The notes beneath the pieces are model-generated. The model was not told the origin of the DNA. It saw nothing but the letters and a program-made list of their open reading frames with translations, and ran no database searches. Source: Halichondria panicea (lineage: Eukaryota > Porifera > Demospongiae > Suberitida > Halichondriidae). Taken from it: a stretch of DNA of 64,000 nt. The stretch lies in NCBI RefSeq assembly GCF_963675165.1, contig NC_087393.1, positions 3,539,502 through 3,603,501 on the forward strand. Direction: 5' to 3'. This document shows positions 24,969 to 36,167 of the stretch, in pieces. Numbering within the stretch: the stretch's first letter is position 1; each line of letters begins with the position of its first letter. The position numbers and the translations under genes are program-made.

Positions 24969-25280
24969 AAAATGGAACTTGACTGTCAGCTTGAACCTAA
25001 ACTCTTATGTAGTATTTGTACTGAACCTCGCATGTATACTAGTGGCTATTAGCATTCCATATAAATACTTCATGTGAGATAATAACATGCATGTTTGTTA
25101 ATTGTGCTATTCTCAACACAAGATACAAGATGTTGTATATAGTTCGATGAGAACACTGAACAGATTTCATACATGCATGATGCTTTACTTAATGCTCTAA
25201 ACAGAATGTGCATGTATACAGTTCAATGCATGCTTGTACATACATGTATCTGTATAATTATGGTACACACTGCATGCAAC

Positions 25281-25402
25281 CAGAGGAGACAAGTAATTAG
25301 CCTTTGATTACTCTCAGCAAAAACGTACGACGTGGGCGGATCATTATTGTTCGATCAAAGGCTAATTGCTTGAGCTGCACCGCGCCTGTCGTACCTCCTC
25401 TG
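25281..25402. mobile_element. Mutator-like MITE, copy 1 (122 bp)
   Basis: CAGAGGAG...CTCCTCTG ends with a palindromic body (AATTAGCCTTTGATT / AATCAAAGGCTAATT type arms). The flanks on both sides are GCATGCAAC, a perfect 9-bp target duplication typical of Mutator-like elements. A longer copy is at 52010-52152. Confidence 0.8.
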
Positions 25403-25819
25403 GCATGCAACAGTGTTACTGGCATAATGTAGAATCACAATAGCCTGGAAAACAATCTCGACAGGAATAAAAGCATGTGATGCAAGGTTTAATGACAACA
25501 GAAACCTTTTCCAATTACACAACTTCTTAGATGATCCTATGCAGGTATATATTATACAATAATCATAGCAACAATACACGGTTAACAATTCCTTGTATAC
25601 TATAGGCTAGGGCAAGCATTGCGAACATTATTATCCTAATCAATAGCTTAACCCACTTGACAAATAATGTGACGCATAAAATCTTTTAACGTTGCAGATT
25701 CATTAAAATTCACAATTCTATATCTATAAGTCAGTGTACGTCTATACATTTCAGTTTAACAACCAGTAATTAAAAGTGAGCAAAATAGCAAACGCAAACG
25801 CATTTTTCGTTATTGTAGA

Positions 25820-26070
25820 GCAGCATATAGCATAATTTTCATGGGGTAAAAAATTCGTTCAACTCAAAAACGGTGATTTTCGTGAGCACAAATGTCGTTT
25901 AACTTCATTGCCTGCACTGCACTGCATTGCATGTGTTCCGGTAAACCGCGCCTACGTTTTCGTGGGGGAAATTTTCTTTGAGGTCAGCTTGCCCACGAAA
26001 TTAACAAATATTTTTCCCCATGAAAATTAGCTATCATCCGAAAATTAAAACTGCGAAATTATTCTACCGC
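25820..26070. repeat. dispersed inverted repeat with GGTAATTTTC-like ends
   Basis: Starts near CATATAGCATAATTTTCATGGGG and ends near CCATGAAAATTAGCTATC, with CCCACGAAA inside. Same family as 7549-7715. Confidence 0.55.
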
Positions 26071-26553
26071 ACTCAGTATAGACAAGCAGTAGTGAACAAT
26101 TGTTGATGAAAAACAACTTTCTAGTAAGTCAGATGCTGTGAGCTGTTGCAGGTGGCCTGTGTGACCTCACGAGTGTCCACCAGAGCTGCTCTGACCTGCT
26201 TCAAGCGTGCCTATGTTGTCAAGAGCTCTGTGTCCCATCTCCTCAAGAGCTCTCTGCATTGCCTGGTTATTGTACGCATGCGCAATAATCACGTAGAAGT
26301 TGGTAAAGGATCATGAGCCTCAAAACCAAATTATCGTGCCGGTCCATGACTTACATACATACATACAGAATTGCGACTATGTAGAGACTCGCTTTGTTCG
26401 CCCTCATTAGTACCATCAGGTGTTCTGGTACCGTATATATAGCTGGTTATTTTTGAGGCACTAAATTAATTACAGCTACTGTGTACTGAGCAGTGTTTAG
26501 CTAGCTATAGACTGTTACAGCTTTAGCTTTACAGGGGTATAGAAAAACAGCAT

Positions 26554-27856
26554 ATGGTTGACCCAACAGAATACCAAGGTAGGTACAAAACATATACATC
26601 TTAGTTTGTATAAAGCAGCATGTCTACTTAATTATAATTATGCTTTCACATCAGTTGGCTGCACTTGCACTACCTGACAAACTGAAAAAATAACTGTGTA
26701 CAGTCAAAATGCTTCAAAAGCAATCAAGTTTCATTGTTCTTTACATGCATGACCAGTTCCAGAACTAGACCAAGAGAAGGCAATGGATCAGTACCCACCA
26801 GAGACAGACAAGCAGCCCCTTATAGGAGCAGAGCCACCAAGGCCAATGCTAGCTCCTGAAGTGCACCCCCAGCCAAGATCACTGGCTCCGCCTGGCCCCC
26901 AGCAGTACCCCCCACAGTATGTACAAGGCCCATTTGGCAATATCAATGTGAGTATCTTTAAGTTTCAAGCTGAGGAAACCAGGTGCATGCATGGGTTTCC
27001 AGACTAATTAATTACTGCATGCTAAGTGACTGAGAACGTTCACTTTTAGTGTGTGAATTAAGACTAGAGGTATATATATCATAGCTTTTAAGCATGCACT
27101 ACTAGTAACTACTATAGCAGTGCATGGCTGCCAAGCTACATACACATCAATAGTGTAACTATTTATATACTTGCAGGCAAGGCAAACTAACACTGCTGTG
27201 GTGGTTACACAACCGCCAAGTGTTATCTACCAACAAGATGTTCCAGCTTGGGTCGGGTCAGATTTGATTATTTACCTATCGATATTCACCGTTCTTTGTT
27301 GCGGATTCCTGCCTGGAATTGTGGCCTTGATGTTCGCTTGGGAGGTGAGAAAATGCTACTCTATAGCCATGCACACAGCATCATTCTTCTTGGCAAATTA
27401 ATTAGCTTTTATCAGTATTCTAAGATGACATTCTATGGTGAAAATCCATTTATACGTGTATGTAGGGATTACTTTCTTGGCCATAGTAGGTTGGCTATCA
27501 AAAGTTTGCTAACCGGTAATTGTCCAAACAGACGTAGATTGCTGTGGTATAGAGATAATATCCCGAAGCAACCCCATTAAAAGTCTAAAAAGCAATGCAG
27601 CAATATCTTTTACATATAGAGGGGTGATTAAAACAAACCCACGCAAACCTATGTAATCAAACAACCACCCACCCACCACTATAATTATATATAGGCTCGC
27701 AGCAAGAAGGAGATTGGACGAATTGAGGAGGCTAAATCCTGGTCCCTGGCCGCCATTTTCTGCAATGCGATCGCTGTTCTACTGGGTGTGGCTGCCATTG
27801 TATTTGCCTTTTTATACTACAGCATCAAAATCAATGGAACTTGGCTATCAGCTTGA
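26554..27856 (+). CDS. CD225/dispanin protein, array gene 5
   Basis: Exons 26554-26578, 26763-26947, 27177-27344 and 27695-27856 give 179 residues (two more if the acceptor CCAG at 26756 is used; both keep frame). Start MVDPTEYQ. The tail carries DKQPLI. The first membrane segment has VLCCGFLPG, followed by ARSKKEIGRIEEAK and a second membrane segment. The C terminus reads through IKINGTWLSA, sequence that is 3' UTR in sibling genes. All splice sites are standard. Unlike genes 2, 4 and 6 it has no GGGAATTTCC upstream. Confidence 0.88.
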
Positions 27857-28567
27857 ACTGAATGTTGAACCATACTAACTAGTGGCTATTATAGCATTCC
27901 ATAAAACAATATACTTTCTGTGAAATAATAACATCATTATGCTAATATATTGTAAGCTATTCTCAAGATGTTGTATAGTTCGATAAGAAAACATGAAAAC
28001 ATTGAACAAATTTTCAACATGACTTTTTCCTTAATGCTCTAAAAGGAAGGTGTATAATTATACAGTTCACTGCATGCTTGTACACACATGTATCTGCATA
28101 TAGTACACACTGTGTCCAGTGTTACTGGCATATAGACATAATTACCGTACAATCAAAGCATGTGGATGCAATGTTTAATGACACAACAGAAACCTTTTCC
28201 AATTACACAACTTCTAGGACGATCCCATGCCGGTATAATAACTATATACAATCATGCATCATAGCAACAATACAGAGTTAAGCAAAATTCAATTTCCTAC
28301 TTTATATACTATAATTATAGGCTAAGGGCACCAATTACGAAAATTATTAACCCGAGGTGTGTGGGCAGCCATGCACGGGTTATAGTTATGTAGTCGTTTG
28401 TCTATTTGTTTGTAATAGTAGTTGTTGGCTTTTGACCTCCGAGATTAAAGGAAATGCAGTGCCAATATATAATAAAATTATGGCATATTGCATGCACTCT
28501 GGTCAGTTCTGTATAATAATTATGGCAAATATGACCTTTGGGTGAAGTTTCCCACCTATAAATTATA

Positions 28568-29026
28568 TACATTCCAGTTAACAAGTGATGCATGCAGTGG
28601 TTAAAAGCTAATAAAATAGCAAACACAAACAGATCAAGTATGCAGAAACTACTGTATACTCTACACTCTATTTTAAGGTATTAAATACACTAGTTGTGCA
28701 TCTTGTACAACACAGCTATAAGAATAGATGTTCGTGTAGCCTTCGCCAAGGTACACAATATCTCTATGTAAGCGGATGGATTAAGCTGCATGGAATGAAT
28801 GGTCATAATTATGATGTGTGACATCCAGCACAAGATTCTCGTGACAGACCTCTACCAAACTTAGTGAAAACATCGAACAAAAATCAATTAGAGCTAAATC
28901 TGATTCAGGCCATCACTACTAGTTAAGGTTCAACTGCTGTAGAGCAGTGACTGAGTGGAAAGCCTTAGTGGAGAAAAGAAATCCAAGGTTATCGTGATGC
29001 TTTACTCCACTTCCTTCCAAGTGTGG
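28568..29026. repeat. 462-bp-type non-coding block, copy 2
   Basis: Counterpart of 20091-20552, in the same position after a dispanin gene. It confirms that genes were duplicated together with about 1 kb or more of 3' flank. Confidence 0.75.
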
Positions 29027-29212
29027 CGGCCAAACACCCACTCATGCACCCGTGGAAACTGGTGGCGGTTATAATTTGACTGGTCTCACACCCAAAATGG
29101 AAATTTGGCACTGCTGAGATAAGACTAGTGACTGGGGTACCACTATAGAAAGTGAGAGGATTGAGGTCCAATCATGCAGAATATGTGGTCCAGTTTTATA
29201 TCTTCTGAGTAA

Positions 29213-29690
29213 CAATGGATGGTGATGGTATTCAGTTTGCTGACAACAAGAACAATGACCTCTTAATTACGTGAATAAGGCTGTTTGGTGTGCTACTGAC
29301 GAGCTCCCTACTGGCCCCCCCAATATGCCCATTTCCAGTTGGCCCAGAACGTACACTCAGCTCTTCATTAACTTAGCTCTATTCATCACTGCAGCTGTCT
29401 GTGAGTGCATGCTAACAACATCATCATTGGTAACCGTTACAAAATCTCTACTAAAATTGCAGCTACAACTCTCTGTCCCGAAGCTACAGTGATGACAACA
29501 GCAATCAGCACATCCACTCCTCCGACTATTCCATACACCACTTATTATGATATACTCCACCAAAATATCCCCCATGCAACACACCCACCAACAACAAAAC
29601 CCCACCTAAGACCACATTTCAAAATAATTGCTCTGGCCGCCATAATGGGTGTGGTTGTTTGGACACTGACAAAGAACAAGTAACAAAGAG
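29213..29690 (+). other. unexplained open stretch
   Basis: Unlike other spacers, this has two overlapping plus-strand frames. One, from 29271, has a hydrophobic run (LFINLALFITAAVC). The other, from 29405, is Thr/Pro-rich and ends IALAAIMGVVVWTLTKNK with TAA at 29681-29683. A possible start at 29213 (MDGDGIQFADNK) closes after 19 codons. It might be a wrecked membrane-protein gene, but I cannot join the parts or name a family. Confidence 0.25.
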
Positions 29691-29734
29691 TGGAGGTAAG
29701 AAATTTACTGGAAACTACTTACAGACATGATGGT

Positions 29735-29872
29735 TTTTTTTACTACTTGGATAACCGTGGTAATTCTAGAGCTAATACATGGCATGCACATAGTCCCGAC
29801 TCTTCAGAAGGGATGTATTTATTAGAGATCCAAAACCAATGCGAGAGTCTCTTGGTACAAACCCTCCGGCAT
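29735..29872 (+). pseudogene. 18S rRNA gene fragment
   Basis: TACTACTTGGATAACCGTGG and GTAATTCTAGAGCTAATACATG are the highly conserved 5'-domain text of eukaryotic 18S rRNA (roughly positions 130-180). They are followed by a diverged GACTCTTCAGAAGGGATGTATTTATTAGA and CAAAACCAATGCGAGAG. Only about 130 bp is present, with small insertions, so it is a displaced rDNA fragment and not a working rRNA gene. Confidence 0.85.
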
Positions 29873-30719
29873 TTAGTAAACTGTGTGTGTATAATACGTG
29901 CAGTAGATTGCGTTACATAAGAAAAAGATCGGCGTGATGTAAAATAAGAATCGTATGCTTTGTGTAGATGAGTGTCCACGTGCACTAGTTTTAATTTAAC
30001 TGCGCTTGATTGTCAGTTATATGTGATTGGTCACAGGAATAAAAATCGGGCCTGCCAAATGCTTATAGCCTTCTTTGTCTGAAATGTCAATTTTATTGGG
30101 TTTGGATCCCATACAATCGATGTGTATATATACTCAGGCTTCAAAGCCAATGATAAAAGGAACTTGTATACGACACTAATTATTGACATGAACTGTCAAT
30201 ACCATGCATTTGTATTGTACTATGGTTGCAGTGAAATAAAGAAATGTTTGGCTGTACGTTACACTAAGCTCCAATAATAATTAGATACACAGCAATCAAA
30301 AATATCTGAAAAGTTTCTGAAACTTTGTTGGGAGGCCATCAATTTATACTTGCATAAGCAACAAAAGAAGAACGCTTACCAAATCAAAATTGTAAGCTAT
30401 TCAGCCTTCACTTCAATTATCACATTAGTATTAATGTCTTTAGTAAATACAGTAGACTATCGCTATTCCCCCTCTCTGAAGTACGGCCACCTCGATATAC
30501 CGGCCATTTGGTTTGGCACGGATTGCTAGCAACTATAGACAAAACTCCACGTGAAATGTGACCACTCGCTATTCCGTATACTGGCCAGTGCTGGCTGCCC
30601 CAAACATAGGTTTTCAATGTAAGTTTATTACAGCCAGATATGACGTTTTGGGTGTGGTTTAGCAAATAAAATTGGATTACACTTTAAATACAGTATTAGT
30701 AATAAATACTTCTGTCATG
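29873..30719. other. intergenic before array gene 6
   Basis: No gene seen. From about 30448 there is ACAGTAGACTATCGCTATTCCC and repeated cognate phrases (ACTCGCTATTCCGTATACTGGCC), probably a decayed transposon end. Confidence 0.4.
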
Positions 30720-30729
30720 GGGAATTTCC
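30720..30729 (+). promoter_or_regulatory. NF-kB consensus upstream of array gene 6
   Basis: GGGAATTTCC lies 197 bp upstream of the gene 6 ATG, at the head of the same upstream block as in genes 2 and 4. Confidence 0.55.
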
Positions 30730-30916
30730 TGAACACTGAATAATGTGGCAGCCAGCCAAGTGTCAGTACACATGCATGCTATCAAATTACAGCTGCTGTG
30801 TATAGAGCAGTGTTTAGCTATATATACGTATTCATAAACTCCTGACGTAGCTATATAGACTGTTAAAGCTTTACAACAGCTAAAACTAAAGTATACGAAG
30901 GAGGATAGAAGACAGT

Positions 30917-32806
30917 ATGGCTGACCCAACAGAATACCAAGGTAGGTGCAAAACATCTTCATTGTAACGCATACGTATATCAATTATGCTGTCACAAAAC
31001 TGCACTGCCTAGACCCACAAACTGTATACATATACATGTATACATGCATAGTCAAAATGCCATTGCCATGCTTTAAAAAGCAATCAAGTTTCATTGTTCT
31101 ACACATGCATGACCAGTTCCACAACTAGACCAAGAGAAGGCAATGGATCAGTACCCACCAGAGACAGACAAGCAGCCCCTTATAAGAGCAGAGCTACCAA
31201 GGCCAATGCTAGCTCCTGAAGTGCACCCCCAGCCAAGGCCAATGCTAGCACCTGAAGTGCACCCCCAGCCAAGATCACTGACCCCCCAGCAGTACCCCCC
31301 ACAGTATGGACAAGGCCCATTCGGGACTATGAATATTCGTCTAGGAAACCACTGGCAGGTGCACGGTATAGAAAAGTTTTCACGATTGTAGTATAAATAA
31401 ACAATCATATCCTCCGCTAGTTAAGCAACATGTCATCTCCTACAGATGCTCAGGAGCTTCCTAGGTCCAAGCGTTGTGCATTCAACGTCCTTTGCTGCAG
31501 TTATAAGCTCTTCTTCGCTAAAATGTATCTAAACCACTCCCATGGACTCATGGAGGCTTATATAGCCATCTTATTAGAGAGCAGCTTCCGTGATTTTGCC
31601 GTCGCTTTGGAGTCTTAGTACCGCCAACTCTGGAAAGCATGGCTTCTTTTTGTTTGCTTACTTTCCTGAACAAATGGAAAACACCTAGAAAACTGTGCAT
31701 GCACAGGGCTGTATATCATATAGCCGTTGACCAATGAATCGTGACGTAAGTGCGATATAAGTAATAATTATACCATGGGCAAGATGTACTTATATGTGTT
31801 CTTAGTGTCCCAATGACCCGATCAAGGGCTTGCCTGAGGGATACTATAACCATAGTTACCGAATGCACATGATCTAACTCATTTAGCTCCCACTATTTAT
31901 TCATTGGCTAAACCAGACAATTCCTCAGAAAAATTGTCTTTTGAATCAAAGACTTAGCAGCAGCTTTATGTCAAAGTTTTACTCCTACTGAACACGCTGA
32001 AGGAGTTCTGAACACTCCCGTTGCCCGGTTCCCTGTATAGTTAGCCTGAACCTATATTAGCTAAATTAATAGCTACCATGCACTGTACGAGTCAGCTAGC
32101 TCAATGTTGAATTCCAATGCAAAAACCCACCAGTAAGTATATGCGTTTATACGCTTATAATCCAGTAAGCGCTAATAATCTCGTTTCTATGGTATTCATA
32201 TATAATTATGCAGGCAAGGCAAACTAACCTACAACCGACAAGTCGTATCCACCTACACAATTTTCCAGCTTGGATTGGGTCAGATGAGCTTGTTTATATC
32301 TCCGTATTCACCATGATTTTTTGCGGAATTGTGCCTAGATTTGTGGCCTTGCTGCTCGCTCATGGGGTGAGAAAATTAGTGCTACAGTACAATTATAACT
32401 GTACGACCACACCCACACAGGCTTTATAGTATCACTTTTAGTGGTGGACTTTGACATATTCTATGGTGAAAACCTATTTACACAGAGGTATTCTTTTCTT
32501 TACCATAATAGGTGGGTTATTAAAAGTTTGGGTACAGCAGTCTTAATCGTGGTAGAAATAGTGATACAGCAATTTCCTTCATGTGGGGAGGCATGGGGTG
32601 ATGTGATTCAAACACACCCAATGCAATTGAACTAAAACAAACAACCATGCACCCACCACACTATATAGGCTCGCAAACTGAGGAGGGCTGGACAAATTGA
32701 TAAGGCCAGATTATGGACCAAGGACGCTATTTCCTGCAATGTACTCACTATTGTACTGGGTGTGTTTGTCATAGTTATCCCTATTGCAATACATGCACAT
32801 ACATAA
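30917..32806 (+). CDS. CD225/dispanin protein, array gene 6 (diverged)
   Basis: Exons 30917-30941, 31117-31358, 32214-32366 and 32669-32806 give 185 residues. The start MADPTEYQ is kept. The usual acceptor is mutated to TTCCAC; the upstream GACCAG at 31111-31116 keeps frame. The Pro-rich tail has a 12-residue duplication (PRPMLAPEVHPQ twice). The sibling donor after exon 2 is lost (AATATTCG), so the exon probably runs on to CAG|GTGCAC, turning intron into coding. Exon 3 has compensating indels and keeps IFCGIVP with one Cys, not two. Exon 4 is open (ARKLRRAGQIDKAR, then a second membrane segment). Intron 2 contains an unrelated 62-residue frame (31430-31618), not interpreted. Confidence 0.7.
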
Positions 32807-33260
32807 TTATATAACTGTTGTAAAGTAACTTAGCTGTCAGAACCATCAGTAAAGTTTGTATTGAACCTTGTAAGTATAATTATTTGCATTGAGAACGGCC
32901 TTCATAATGTTGCCATAACTTTGTTATAGTTTACTCCATTTCAAAATGTCATATACCATTGGATTCCTTAATTGTTAAAATGCACTTCAATCTAGAGGTG
33001 CTAAGTTCCAGAAGGTAGCATCATTTTTACCCGAGGTGCGCGTGGGCGGCCACAGGTATAGTTGTCTGTTGGTTTGCTTGTTTGTTTGTTTGTTTGTGAT
33101 GGGATTTTCTACTCACCTGGATGCCACAGCACTGCGTTTACAGCATGGATAGCCTTCACACAACAGTATCTTGTTTTAAATAGTGGAAGATTTTGATGTT
33201 AAAGCTCCTTTGTCTAATAAAAGCGAGCAAAAGCTAAACTTGCTCGTGGCCTTGAGTCAA

Positions 33261-33335
33261 GGTACGGGATCACTCCAGCTGTAAATACGTAGTCAAGGCT
33301 TCATTACGTATTTTCAGCTGAAGTGATCCCGTACC
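33261..33335. repeat. 75-bp hairpin repeat
   Basis: GGTACGGGATCACTCCAGCTG pairs with CAGCTGAAGTGATCCCGTACC. Single arms of the same sequence occur near 20771 and 42259, marking a dispersed fold-back family. Confidence 0.75.
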
Positions 33336-34703
33336 AGGAACAATTGAATAAGCCTACGGTCAAGAAAGTAGAATTGTGACTGGTTGTTGACTGACTCTGG
33401 ATCCTATACTCCAGCCTATAGCAGGAGCCATACTTCTCTTAGTCTAAGACTCCAGGCTTCTTTGCTGTGATCCCAGTCTACAGTGCATGTCTCATGTAGT
33501 TGTACGTTGTTAGTTTGCTCTGAGTTGCTGTGCTAGTCATAGGCATGCTGCATTATAATTATACAATTCCTCTGGTTTCTTTATAGTATCATGTCACCAG
33601 CCGAGGGTTTGCACTCTAGTGCTCTAGTCTATGTAGAAGTCTTATGGCATACAAACAAATTATATATATAAATAGGTATAACATTTGAAAATTGTTACTG
33701 AATATATATATACATCGCTATTCTTGATCACATAACATACATGATGTTGTTGATGAGAACATAAAATTGACAACATGCATGACCACATCCTTAATGTTTT
33801 AATTAAATGAGTGTACACTTCATGCGCTGCATGAATGAATACATACACGTATATACATGTGACGACCTTTTTTTTAGGTAAAATGCAGAGTCCGTCCCGC
33901 TTGAGCCCTGCCTTGCCACTGGAACCCCCCTGACAAGAATCCTAGATCCGCCAATGTACAGCTATATAATTATGTTAAATCACACAGCAACCCGAATATT
34001 CTCACAACTGCATGGTAACCCATGCAGCATATGGTGACATTATAAAGAGCTTGGGCAGCAAACTACCGACTAAAAACAACACAATGACTTGACCTATAAG
34101 AGACTAACTGAAGATTCTGAAACAGCTATAATCAATTAATGACGACTATATAATTATGTCACCAATTTGCAGCTGTATAGCTGGTGATCCACCCACAAGA
34201 AGCAACCCAGCTGTCGACCTTGAGGGTAGCAAAGCCCTCACTGCAACAAAAGATGACCATAATACTATGTTATTCGGGTTGGTTGAAATAAAGCGGCCAC
34301 TAAAATGTTCTAAGAGGAGTGGGTGCAAGCTAGGTAATTTAAAAATGAAATTGACCAGAAAACAATCCTACATTGCATGGAGTAAGACATTCAAGTTCTG
34401 ACAATGACTCCTCAATACCCACCACAGAGAATGAGGCATACACTAGTGTGACTGCTAACACGGAGGTTAAAAGTTTCTAGCTATGTCATAGAGATTATCT
34501 CAGTAATGGGTTTTTCTAAAGAACATTTAGATCTACTTAATCACTAAACAATTCTTTGTTCTTTGATCATTTACTATAATAACCCTGTTAAGTTTGTTTT
34601 GAATACAATCGTCAATGTACATGTAGAAGCATGTGTAAACATGATATTATATCGGAAAGATAGTCTTTATAGTTTCATAATACACAAGTTACTCGAGAAA
34701 GCT

Positions 34704-35741
34704 ATGATGGAAGGCAACACTGTCCCAGAGAGAGAGAAACAGCCGCTGTTACCAAAGAAACAACACCCCCAGGCAAGACCACAGGCTCCCCAGCTGTACC
34801 GCCAACAGGTAGGAGAGCAGAATAACTTTTTACACGGAAAATCCATCCCAATACTATAACAGTAGCTGAAATTAGCAGTTAGAATGATGTAGTAATACAA
34901 ACATGTAGGATATCCTGAAACATACATTACAATTAGACATTTGCATGTGTGTACATGGCCCTAGTAATAACTAAGCGGCTCAATCTTACTATCGCTATAA
35001 TTGTACAGCTGTAAAAATAAATGATAAATAAATGTAGCAGTCTACATTTATCTGTACATGTACATGTATAATGTTCAAAAATCACATAAATGAGTTAATT
35101 ACACAAGATACGTAGTTCACAATAGACTCTACACTCACACGCATGCATACGAAACATACATGCATGTATATATACAGGTGAGAGAGACTGTGCTGGTGAC
35201 AAGAGAGCCTATAGTTGGCGTGTACACATACAGACAGCCTAACATTCCCACTTGGATTGGGTCCGAATACGTTGTCTACGCCTCAGTGCTCACTATGCTC
35301 TTTTGTGGCATTCTGCCAGGAGTTGTGGCTCTGCTCTTAGCATGGGAGGTAAGGCGCAGTAACTATATAATTATTGCTGTAAGCCTGCGTAACTTGGCTA
35401 CAATACACATGTACATTTATTGCATAATGGACTATTCAGTCAACTTGTCAGCGTTGCAGTCGGGGACTGTTTTCACATTTCTACGTCAAAAACCGTACAG
35501 AATAATTTATTATGAAACATGCATGCAAAAATAACTTGGTACGTACACAAATTCCAGCTACCCACGTACACACACACTATAATTATAGGCTCGTAGCAAG
35601 AGGGAGACTGGACAAATTGAAGAGGCCAGATCATGGACCGTGGGGGCCATTCTCTGCAATGCACTTGCTTTCACACTGGGTTTGTCTGCCATTGTGTCTA
35701 TCTCTGTGTACTACGGCTTAAAAGGACAACACATTCAATGA
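34704..35741 (+). CDS. CD225/dispanin protein, array gene 7
   Basis: Exons 34704-34808, 35178-35348 and 35589-35741 give about 142 residues starting MMEGNTVPEREKQ. The frame is open further upstream, so a short extra 5' exon is possible. The tail carries EKQPLL, an acidic dileucine motif. Exon 3 encodes TWIGSEYVVYASVLTM with a single Cys (LFCGILPG). Exon 4 encodes ARSKRETGQIEEARSW and the second membrane segment, ending YYGLKGQHIQ. A deletion of about 48 bp relative to gene 8 removed the old stop and recruited 3' UTR as a new C terminus. Confidence 0.83.
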
Positions 35742-36167
35742 TTTGTACCATGCACACATAAGTATGCAACGTGCAACAAGGACTTATTACTACAGAATAC
35801 ATACATATACTGTATACTGTATACAACGTAATACATACTAAAGTTGTGTACAGTGCAGTTGTTGCTTATAGTGCATGCCAAAGATTTTCTAAACAATTAC
35901 AACTACAGAGGAGTTATTAACATAAAGTTTTTAGACTACGTATGCACTTATGCATGCCACCATTCAACATGCAGCAGTTACAAAACACAATGTGTTGCAG
36001 CTGCACAACTGTAAACATTGAAAAGTGAACACTGCAGCATAATAATATTATAGAACCTTTGCATGCGTGAAACTTGTTGTACACACCACACACCTTCTGC
36101 TACATTTATCTGTACAATGTATAATTATATTGCTATAGCAAGCTTCTAGGTTTGTACAAGCCTTCTG

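Larger units (their letters stand above)
24969..26553. other. intergenic, array genes 4-5
   Basis: No gene. It contains the MULE-type MITE at 25281-25402 and the GGTAATTTTC-type repeat at about 25820-26070. The upstream block of gene 5 begins only near 26460 and lacks the NF-kB site. Confidence 0.45.
32890..36072. repeat. segmental duplication, copy A
   Basis: Begins GAGAACGGCCTTCATAATGTTGCC and runs through gene 7 to TTTGCATGCGTGAAACTT. It matches copy B (36168-38740), except for a roughly 0.6-kb insertion (about 33040-33650) with the CCCGAGGTGCGCGTGGGCGG repeat and a hairpin. Confidence 0.88.

Noticed and set aside
31430-31618. 62-codon frame in intron 2 of gene 6 as a separate gene
   Set aside because: No recognised domain, no paralogue in other introns and no clear splice context; left as uninterpreted.
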